DNA from: Balneolaceae bacterium SMO_bin1
GTDB lineage: Bacteria > Bacteroidota > Rhodothermia > Balneolales > Balneolaceae
Length of the DNA stretch: 10,911 nt
Assembly (NCBI GenBank): GCA_003123965.1
Contig: NNSL01000494.1
Span: 1-10,911, forward strand
Reading direction: 5' to 3'
Position numbers and translations under genes: made by a program. Shown in pieces: positions 1-5,939 of the stretch (position 1 is the first letter of the stretch; every line of letters starts with the position of its first letter). Below the pieces are notes generated by a model. The model worked only from the letters and a program-made list of their open reading frames with translations, searched no databases and was not told where the DNA came from.

Positions 1-248
1 CAGCAATTTATGTGGTAGCTGTTCCTTTTTTCATGGCTTCTGTAGCATGGGTTATTCACAACAAAAAGCGCAGCAAATCGCTTGTGCTGCCCATACTATC
101 AACTGGGCTTTGCATGTCATCGGCTTATATTTACTTGTTGATAGCCGGTGAAGGAATACCCAAATGGGTTTATCTGCTTATTGTCGGATTACTGGTATAC
201 GGTGTATATTCAACATTTCGAAAGGTTCAAACCAAAGAAGAAAGTTGA
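1..248 (+). CDS. Small integral membrane protein, C-terminal part (possibly MerC-like)
   Basis: The reading frame is open to the left edge of the window, so the true start is probably upstream; a GTG at 12 is the first start codon inside the window but need not be used. The visible part has three hydrophobic stretches separated by short polar loops: one ending at the HNKKRSK loop, one around LCMSSAYIYLLIA, and one around WVYLLIVGLLVYGVY, followed by a basic tail. This is an integral membrane protein with a cytoplasmic-looking Lys-rich end. The stop codon overlaps the GAGG ribosome binding site of the oxidoreductase that follows, so the two are very likely co-transcribed. The helix spacing and the neighbouring MerA-family enzyme suggest a MerC-type protein, but no diagnostic cysteine pair is visible in this fragment, so the family call is weak. 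That it is a membrane protein is fairly sure. Confidence 0.6.
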   Translation, partial: AIYVVAVPFFMASVAWVIHNKKRSKSLVLPILSTGLCMSSAYIYLLIAGEGIPKWVYLLIVGLLVYGVYSTFRKVQTKEES

Positions 249-250
249 GG
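247..250 (+). promoter_or_regulatory. Ribosome binding site of the oxidoreductase, overlapping the upstream stop
   Basis: GAGG sits four bases before the ATG at 255 and shares bases with the TGA stop of the upstream membrane protein. It fixes the start and suggests translational coupling. It is one of few clear Shine-Dalgarno matches in the window. Confidence 0.6.
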
Positions 251-254
251 CTTC

Positions 255-1730
255 ATGGGATACGATTACGATTTACTGGTGATTGGCGGTGGCGCGGCCG
301 GACTTACTTCCGCCGGAATAGGTGCCAACTTTGGCGCAAAAACGCTAATGGTTGAGGGCGACAAACTGGGTGGAGACTGTACCTGGACCGGCTGCGTGCC
401 CAGCAAAACATTGCTTCATGCCGCCGGCCTTGCCCGGCGGGTAAAAGAGGCCGAAAAATTTGGGCATGAGACCGCTCAGCAAATGGACTTTTCTTCTATT
501 ATGGAGCACGTGCGCAACAAACGCGAAGCGGTGTACCACGAAGCGGACGACCCGGAAATTTTCCGCGAAATGGGCGTTGATGTTACCTTTGGACGTGCCC
601 GTTTCCTGGATGCGCATACGGTTGTTATTGAAAGTGATGGAAAAACAGAGACCGCATCATCACGGTATATCATTATTGCCACGGGCAGCAAGGCCACTGT
701 TCCGCCAATTAACGGACTCAAACAGGTGCCGTATCACACCAACGAAACCATTTTTGAGCTCGAACAGCAGCCCCGCCAACTGGCCATCATCGGGGCAGGT
801 CCCATCGGTGTGGAAATGGCGCAGGCGTTTCAGCGACTGGGTACCCAGGTCACCGTTTTTGATATGCAGCCGCGCATCCTGTCCAATGATGATGAAGAGC
901 TAGCCGGAATGCTGAAGGATCGCTTGATACAGGAAGGGGTCACATTCAACCTCTCAGCTTCCATCAACCGGGTGTTTACCAATGATGATGGAGCAATACA
1001 GGTAGCCGCTGAAATAAATGGCGCAAATACTGTATGGACCGGCGACACTTTGCTGGTTGCTACCGGCAGAAAAGCCAATTACGAAACCCTCGATTTGAAA
1101 AAAGCCGGGATTGAATCAACAAACAACGGAATTACCGTTAGCGACCGCTGCCGAACAAACAAGTCACATATTTATGCAGCGGGTGATGTCACCGGCCGGT
1201 ACCAGTTTACTCACATGAGCGAACACATGGCAAAGGTAGCCGCAACAAATGCCCTGCTTAAAGTACCCATGAAAATCGATACTAAGCACGTGCCCTGGAG
1301 CACCTATACCGATCCCGAACTGGGCCACGTGGGGGCCACGGAAGAGCAGCTCAAAAATGATGGAACATCATATGAAGTGTATCGTTTTCCCTATGATAAA
1401 ATAGACCGGGCCCTGACGGATGGGGCCACAGACGGGCTCATCAAAATATTTGCAAAAAAATGGACCGGGAAAATTCTTGGTGCTACCATTTACGGCAAGC
1501 AAGCGGGTGATTTAATAGGTGAGTATGCACTGGCAATGCGCAACCGCGTAACGCTTCGCAATATTGCCGATACTATCCATCCTTACCCGAGCTATGGCCT
1601 GGGAGCGCGGCGTGCCGCGGATCAGTGGTACATTAAAAATCAGTCGGAGTGGCAGATAAAGCTCATCAAATGGCTGTTTGGTTACCGCGGCAGTATTCCG
1701 GATTTAAGTGACGAGGACCGTATTCTGTAG
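255..1730 (+). CDS. FAD-dependent pyridine nucleotide-disulfide oxidoreductase, mercuric reductase-like
   Basis: This is a 491-residue class I flavin disulfide reductase, expected to be a cytosolic homodimer using NAD(P)H. An N-terminal FAD-binding GGGAAG motif lies near residues 11-16, the redox disulfide CTWTGC at 42-47, the NAD(P)H-binding GAGPIG at 180-185, and the second FAD motif (YAAGDV) near 308-312. The dimerisation domain follows from about 350. The catalytic His-Pro is at 442-443, but the Glu that follows it in lipoamide dehydrogenase and glutathione reductase (HPTxxE) is a Tyr here. There is no N-terminal heavy-metal-binding domain, and the C-terminus lacks the vicinal Cys pair of true mercuric reductases, so Hg(II) reduction is doubtful despite the family resemblance. 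The start is supported by GAGG four bases before the ATG. It probably forms an operon with the upstream membrane protein. The substrate is unknown. Family is near certain, function is not. Confidence 0.9.
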   Translation: MGYDYDLLVIGGGAAGLTSAGIGANFGAKTLMVEGDKLGGDCTWTGCVPSKTLLHAAGLARRVKEAEKFGHETAQQMDFSSIMEHVRNKREAVYHEADDPEIFREMGVDVTFGRARFLDAHTVVIESDGKTETASSRYIIIATGSKATVPPINGLKQVPYHTNETIFELEQQPRQLAIIGAGPIGVEMAQAFQRLGTQVTVFDMQPRILSNDDEELAGMLKDRLIQEGVTFNLSASINRVFTNDDGAIQVAAEINGANTVWTGDTLLVATGRKANYETLDLKKAGIESTNNGITVSDRCRTNKSHIYAAGDVTGRYQFTHMSEHMAKVAATNALLKVPMKIDTKHVPWSTYTDPELGHVGATEEQLKNDGTSYEVYRFPYDKIDRALTDGATDGLIKIFAKKWTGKILGATIYGKQAGDLIGEYALAMRNRVTLRNIADTIHPYPSYGLGARRAADQWYIKNQSEWQIKLIKWLFGYRGSIPDLSDEDRIL

Positions 1731-1765
1731 GATGATGCAATTACATTTTACTTTGTGGATAGCAT

Positions 1766-2008
1766 TCAAATCGGGTCTTCAAGACTCTTCATCGCCTCCA
1801 GCAGGGCCTCATACTCTTCCCGGCAGCTGCCGCAACGCTCAAGATGGTCTGACACCAGGGGCATAGCTTCTTCTGGAGATTTACCCACCAGTTTCATTTC
1901 GGCAAATTCATGAAGCTTATCAAAGCACTCATTACAGCCAATTTCTTCCGATTTGGTCATTTTGACCATTCGGATCATTTTTTTCAATAAATCAGACGTT
2001 AATTTCAT
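1766..2008 (-). CDS. Small zinc-motif protein, putative soluble anti-sigma factor (cassette A)
   Basis: This is an 80-residue protein with no membrane segment. It carries His55-x3-Cys59-x2-Cys62, the arrangement of zinc-binding anti-sigma (ZAS / zf-HC2) domains, and a second Cys25-x2-Cys28 with His33 close by, so one or two zinc sites are possible. It lies 49 bases downstream of the cassette A sigma gene on the same strand. That placement, together with the motif, makes an anti-sigma role the best reading: it would hold the sigma factor inactive in the cytosol, perhaps with release on thiol oxidation or zinc loss as in RsrA-type proteins. That release mechanism is inference. A paralogue at 9473-9718 has 46 of 80 aligned residues identical by hand count, with all four Cys and both His conserved. 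The gene converges on the oxidoreductase gene with a 35-base gap and no visible terminator. Confidence 0.75.
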   Translation of the reverse strand: MKLTSDLLKKMIRMVKMTKSEEIGCNECFDKLHEFAEMKLVGKSPEEAMPLVSDHLERCGSCREEYEALLEAMKSLEDPI

Positions 2009-2057
2009 AACAATATAGATTCCTCCAATACATTAGATGCAGTTGGCATACTTTTTC

Positions 2058-2711
2058 TTACAGTTCATTAAGCATTTCATCCGGATTAATGCCTTCAACT
2101 TCAAAACGGGTTTTAATTTTGAGCCGGGCATCATAGACTAATTTATAGAGCGCATTCCGGTTAGTTCCCATTTGCTCTGCCACTATGGCCGGCGGCAAAC
2201 CATTTATCACTACCGCCTGAATGGCCCATTTTTGTTTGTCGGTTAGTTCTTCCTCAATAATATTCATCATTTTTTCCATAAGCTGGGCCTCATGCGCCGA
2301 CCTATCGGGGGTTGGCTGGCTGTCGGCAACATTTAACGAACGAACTTCGGTATCATTATCCCGTGGTTTTAAATCTTCAATCGAAATATCATTGTAGCGC
2401 TTTAGCCGAAGCTCAGCGAGGCCCTCACGCACAGCTATTTTCATGGCCCACGTGGTAAGTTTACTCTCACCTCTAAAGCTGTCAATATTGTTCAGTACTT
2501 TCATCAGGGCATCTTGAGCTACATCTTCTACAAACTGGTCCAGCTCACGGTCTACGTACTTGTGCAGGGCTGGCTTCAGACCGCGCACCAACCGCCTTCG
2601 CAGCTGCTCCAGGGCACGTTCATCTACTGGCGGCTTGAGCGCCTCGATCCAATCTTCATTTGTCTCGTAAGATTTTTTCCTCTTACGGCGTCTTTTAAAC
2701 CAGTTGAACAT
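2058..2711 (-). CDS. RNA polymerase sigma factor, sigma-70 family, ECF-like (cassette A)
   Basis: A 217-residue protein with the two-domain build of ECF-type sigma factors. Region 2 runs roughly from residue 45 to 105, with the core-binding and -10 recognition stretch around FVEDVAQDALMKVLNNID and FRGESKLTTWAMKIA. After a polar linker (about 111-145), region 4 lies at about 150-200, with a helix-turn-helix around VAEQMGTNRNALYKLVYDAR. It would direct core RNA polymerase to an unknown regulon. The N-terminus is strongly basic (MFNWFKRRRKRKK) and the C-terminus carries an extra tail ending in GINPDEMLNEL; both ends are conserved in the paralogue at 9772-10425. The downstream zinc-motif gene is its probable anti-sigma partner. 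The start codon lies in a short divergent region shared with the DUF3179 gene, and no clear Shine-Dalgarno is seen. Confidence 0.9.
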   Translation of the reverse strand: MFNWFKRRRKRKKSYETNEDWIEALKPPVDERALEQLRRRLVRGLKPALHKYVDRELDQFVEDVAQDALMKVLNNIDSFRGESKLTTWAMKIAVREGLAELRLKRYNDISIEDLKPRDNDTEVRSLNVADSQPTPDRSAHEAQLMEKMMNIIEEELTDKQKWAIQAVVINGLPPAIVAEQMGTNRNALYKLVYDARLKIKTRFEVEGINPDEMLNEL

Positions 2712-2731
2712 AGAATACTGCTGACTAAAAT
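2704..2731 (+). promoter_or_regulatory. Candidate promoter of the DUF3179-hydrolase operon
   Basis: TTGAAC (2704-2709) and TAAAAT (2726-2731) are 16 bases apart. Transcription would begin near 2738, just before the AAGAAG ribosome binding site (2745-2750). The -35 element lies over the start of the divergent sigma gene. The match is moderate and the region is AT-rich. Confidence 0.35.
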
Positions 2732-2739
2732 TAATTTAT

Positions 2740-2768
2740 TAAATAAGAAGAGTGATGTTTGCATTCAA
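2740..2768 (-). promoter_or_regulatory. Candidate promoter of the cassette A sigma gene
   Basis: On the minus strand TTGAAT (2768-2763) and TATTTA (2745-2740) are separated by 17 bases and would give a leader of about 20 bases before the ATG at 2711. The sequence is AT-rich, so chance matches are easy, and FCB-group promoters often differ from the E. coli consensus. It overlaps the start of the divergent DUF3179 gene. Confidence 0.3.
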
Positions 2769-3873
2769 CCCCGTGCGCCTAAGTTATATAATAATTCTGT
2801 TCATAGGAATTGGCTTGGTTCAAAATACGCAAGCCCAAAAACTGCAGGGCTGGGAAACCAACACCAGTAAATCACTGATAGATTTAAGTGAACTTAAAAG
2901 AGGTGGTCCACCCAAGGATGGTATTCCCTCCATTGATGACCCGGCGTTTGTATCACCAAAAGAGGCCGCCTCGTGGATCGAAAGCAAAGAGCCCGTTATT
3001 GCTCTTGAACATAAAGGGCAACCCCGGGCGTACCCCCTGCAAATAATGATCTGGCACGAAATTGTGAACGATAATATCGGCGGCGACCCGCTGCTGGTGA
3101 CGTTTTGCCCGCTTTGCTATTCAGCGCTGGTTTTTGAGCGAACAGTACAAGGAGAAACACTGGAGTTTGGCGTTTCGGGCTTCTTGCGCCATTCTGATTT
3201 AGTGATGTTTGATCGTAAGACCGAAACCTTGTGGCAGCAGTTTACGGGCAAAGCCATTGTGGGCGATTATGTGGGCACAACCTTAAAACAGGTGCCCAGC
3301 CAGATTATTTCGTTTTCCCAGTTCCGAGAAAATTACCCTAACGGCATGGTTCTCTCACGCGATACCGGCTATAACCGAAACTATGGCAACAATCCCTACA
3401 CCGGGTACGATGACATCAACAATACGCCGTTGTTTGGTGCCGGAAATGACGATGGGCGCCTGCCGCCCATGGAAAAAGTTATCGGCGTTAAATTAGATGA
3501 ACAGCGAAAAGCCTATCCGTATTCCATCACCCAAAAAGACCAGCTCATTAATGATGAGGTAGGCAATACCCCGCTGCTCGTTATCCATACCGGGGGCGCA
3601 ACTTCCGCGTTGGACGCATCCGAAATAGCAGAGTCAAAAGAGGCGGGATCTACCGGCGTATTTAAACGCACAGTGCAGGGTAAAGAGCTAACTTTTGCCA
3701 TCGAAAATGGAAACATCGTGGATGAGCAAACAGGCTCAGTGTGGACAATTACCGGCGAAGCCAGCCAAGGTCCTCACAAGGGGCATCAACTGGAACCGGT
3801 TACCTTTGGGGATTACTTCGCCTTCGCCTGGCTTGTCTTTTGGCCGGATACCGAAATTTACAGCAATAACTAA
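2755..3873 (+). CDS. DUF3179 domain-containing secreted protein
   Basis: A protein of 372 residues from the ATG at 2755. A GTG three bases earlier is also possible, but AAGAAG at 2745-2750 is better spaced for the ATG. A hydrophobic N-terminal segment (about 9-22) ending in NTQAQ looks like a Sec signal peptide, so the mature protein should be periplasmic or surface-exposed. The body is DUF3179. Diagnostic stretches are AYPLQIMIWHEIVND (about 92-106), TFCPLCYSALVF (about 116-127), the WQQFTGKAIVGDYVG segment (about 160-174), and a C-terminal YFAFAWLVFWPDTE. The FCPLC cysteines (117-121) could bind metal or form a redox pair, but the family's function is not established. Residues about 250-350 look like a diverged repeat of the first half. 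The alpha/beta hydrolase starts 18 bases after the stop, so the two probably form an operon. Confidence 0.9.
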   Translation: MFAFNPVRLSYIIILFIGIGLVQNTQAQKLQGWETNTSKSLIDLSELKRGGPPKDGIPSIDDPAFVSPKEAASWIESKEPVIALEHKGQPRAYPLQIMIWHEIVNDNIGGDPLLVTFCPLCYSALVFERTVQGETLEFGVSGFLRHSDLVMFDRKTETLWQQFTGKAIVGDYVGTTLKQVPSQIISFSQFRENYPNGMVLSRDTGYNRNYGNNPYTGYDDINNTPLFGAGNDDGRLPPMEKVIGVKLDEQRKAYPYSITQKDQLINDEVGNTPLLVIHTGGATSALDASEIAESKEAGSTGVFKRTVQGKELTFAIENGNIVDEQTGSVWTITGEASQGPHKGHQLEPVTFGDYFAFAWLVFWPDTEIYSNN

Positions 3874-3891
3874 CAATCACAGATATCATAG

Positions 3892-4650
3892 ATGAAAAGC
3901 AGCAAGGTTGAATTTCCCGGCAATGAAGGAGTAAAGTTATCAGCACGCGTGGATGAGCCAGATGAAGGAGTCACAAAGGGAACGGTTTTGTTTGCGCACT
4001 GTTTTACCTGCAGCAAAAATTTGCGCGCTGTGGGACACATCAGCCGGGCATTAACCAAGCAGGGCATGGGCGTTTTCAGGTTTGATTTTACCGGGCTGGG
4101 AGAAAGTGAGGGCGACTTTAGTGATACTAACTTTTCTTCAAATATTGACGATCTGCAGGCAGCAGCCAAGTATATGGAGCACGAATGGTTGGCACCGCGG
4201 ATGTTAATCGGCCACTCGCTGGGCGGCGCGGCGGTACTTCAGGCAGCGCACCAAATTCCCTCAGCCGAAGCCGTAACTACCGTTGGCGCTCCGTGTAATC
4301 CTGCACACGTAACCCATCATCTGGTAGATAAATTGGATGAGATAAAAGAAAAGGGAAAAGCCCGTGTAAATCTAGCAGGACGCATATTCACCATCAAAAA
4401 ACAATTTCTTGATGATCTGAATGAGCAGACAATGGATCATGTAATTAAAAATCTAGGCAAGCCGTTGCTGCTGTTTCACTCTCCCATTGATCAAACCGTG
4501 GGCATTGATAATGCCGCTCACATTTATGAGTTGGCAAAGCATCCCAAAAGTTTTGTTTCACTTGATGATGCCGATCACCTGTTGAGCAACGAAGAAGATG
4601 CTAAGTACGTTGGCTCAGTGGCTGCGACTTGGGTGGGCCGGTATTTTTAG
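3892..4650 (+). CDS. Alpha/beta hydrolase, OsmC-fusion type but without the OsmC domain
   Basis: A 252-residue cytosolic alpha/beta-hydrolase with no signal peptide. The nucleophile elbow is GHSLGG with Ser109, and the likely acid and base are Asp200 (in HSPIDQTV) and His229 (in DADHLL), giving a full triad. The stretches HCFTCSKN (36-43), FRFDFTGLGESEGDF (62-76) and TNFSSNIDDLQAAAKY (79-94) are characteristic of the hydrolase half of bifunctional hydrolase/OsmC proteins. Those proteins are about 400 residues and continue into an OsmC peroxidase-like domain. Here the gene stops after the hydrolase, and the next bases are the end of the convergent PepSY gene, so the OsmC half is absent rather than missed by a nearby frameshift. 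The substrate is unknown; an esterase or thioesterase-like activity is the general expectation. It follows the DUF3179 gene by 18 bases. Confidence 0.9.
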   Translation: MKSSKVEFPGNEGVKLSARVDEPDEGVTKGTVLFAHCFTCSKNLRAVGHISRALTKQGMGVFRFDFTGLGESEGDFSDTNFSSNIDDLQAAAKYMEHEWLAPRMLIGHSLGGAAVLQAAHQIPSAEAVTTVGAPCNPAHVTHHLVDKLDEIKEKGKARVNLAGRIFTIKKQFLDDLNEQTMDHVIKNLGKPLLLFHSPIDQTVGIDNAAHIYELAKHPKSFVSLDDADHLLSNEEDAKYVGSVAATWVGRYF

Positions 4651-4655
4651 CATAA

Positions 4656-5885
4656 CTATTCTACCGGCTCGGATGCTACAGGAACTTTTTTCTTCTTGCG
4701 TTTGGGACTGCCGTTAAGGCGACGCTTCGTTGGCGGCCGGCTTTTGGTTTTAGACCTGCTTTTAGCTGCAGAGCTTTTACGCCGTCCCCACCAAATCATG
4801 GTTCCGGTAATGGGCAGGCTGCCAACAATCAAGCTGCTGAGAAAAGCGATAATTTTGCCTGCAATACCACCGATGGCACCTACGTGAATGTCATAATTCA
4901 TCCGCTGAATCATGTCTGCCGTAGAAGCTTCTTCAATGTCTCCGTATACGTGTCCGGGATCAACTTCTTCCAGGGTACGGCTGTCAAAGTAGCGGTAATC
5001 GGCGTCCCAGTAGGTGCCTTCCGAAAATTTCATATAGGCATATATCGTATACTCATCTGAAGGTGGGTAGTGCATTTCAATGCTGGTAGCCTGCGGATAT
5101 TCCTCCGTCATTTGTCGCCAGATAACGTCAATCGGTTCGGCTGCCACTTTTTGCTGGGTAGGTTCACTTACGTTTTCGGGAAAGGAAAACACGTGCGATT
5201 TCTCGCCGCCCGTGAGCGTATAAACGCCGCCGGCAAACCAATTTAGTGCCATAATCAAGCCCGTAATTGCCACGATCACGGCCACCGCAGATGCGTAAAA
5301 GCCTAAAATATTGTGAAGATCGTAGTTCTTTCGCTTCCAGCGCGTGCGGTCTTTCCAGGAAAACTTCATGCGCTTTTTGGCCACTTTTTTATTCCGCGGC
5401 CACCATAGGATTAAGCCGGTTATAAGTATGAAAAGAAAAATGAGCGTAGCATAGGAAACGATCGTATTACCGAATTCGCCCATCCACAAGTTCATGTGCC
5501 CTTCGAGCACAAAGTGAAAAAAGCCCGCTTCCAGGTCTACAACTTCAATCAAATCACCGGAATAGGGATTTATGTAGGCCGCTTGATAGAATTCGGGATC
5601 TGTTTCGTAGTAAACGATCTGGATGGCCTCATTTTTATCGCCGTAAATTGCCCCGTGCACGTGCCGATCGGGCATTATTTCCTTGGCAATATCTTGCACT
5701 TGTGAGGGCGGAAGAAATGCCGCTTCCTGAGGCTCAACATACTTGTAGTCATCATACAGCGATGTTATCTCCTCTTGAAAAACGTACATGCAGCCCGTAA
5801 TAGCTACCACAAACACCACAAGCCCGGTAGCAAGACCGAGCCAGAGATGAATTTTGCCTATGTATTTTTTTAATGATTTTGCCAT
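4656..5885 (-). CDS. PepSY-associated TM protein, putative inner-membrane ferric-siderophore reductase (FoxB/PiuB-like)
   Basis: A 409-residue inner-membrane protein with four predicted helices at about 17-37, 142-162, 194-214 and 342-366, and two periplasmic PepSY-like regions between them. Histidines sit at or near helix ends in family-typical positions: His13 (KIHLWLG), His124 and His130 (FHFVLEGHMNLW), His191 (YDLHNILGFY) and His334 (YDIHVGAIGG). FoxB-type relatives are haem-binding reductases of ferric siderophores, so these are haem-ligand candidates by analogy. The gene lies 54 bases downstream of the TonB-dependent siderophore receptor on the same strand, a usual pairing, and is probably co-transcribed from the receptor promoter. 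The last 40 or so residues are unusually Lys/Arg-rich and should be cytoplasmic by the positive-inside rule. Its 3' end nearly meets the convergent hydrolase gene, with five bases between the stops. Confidence 0.87.
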   Translation of the reverse strand: MAKSLKKYIGKIHLWLGLATGLVVFVVAITGCMYVFQEEITSLYDDYKYVEPQEAAFLPPSQVQDIAKEIMPDRHVHGAIYGDKNEAIQIVYYETDPEFYQAAYINPYSGDLIEVVDLEAGFFHFVLEGHMNLWMGEFGNTIVSYATLIFLFILITGLILWWPRNKKVAKKRMKFSWKDRTRWKRKNYDLHNILGFYASAVAVIVAITGLIMALNWFAGGVYTLTGGEKSHVFSFPENVSEPTQQKVAAEPIDVIWRQMTEEYPQATSIEMHYPPSDEYTIYAYMKFSEGTYWDADYRYFDSRTLEEVDPGHVYGDIEEASTADMIQRMNYDIHVGAIGGIAGKIIAFLSSLIVGSLPITGTMIWWGRRKSSAAKSRSKTKSRPPTKRRLNGSPKRKKKKVPVASEPVE

Positions 5886-5939
5886 AGCTAATTTTTTCGG
5901 GGTGTAAAGGTAAAAAAGATTATGCTTCTGTACCTAAAT

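Noticed and set aside
4651..4655. Terminator between the convergent hydrolase and PepSY genes
   Set aside because: The stop codons are five bases apart and no GC-rich stem with a T run is seen on either strand.
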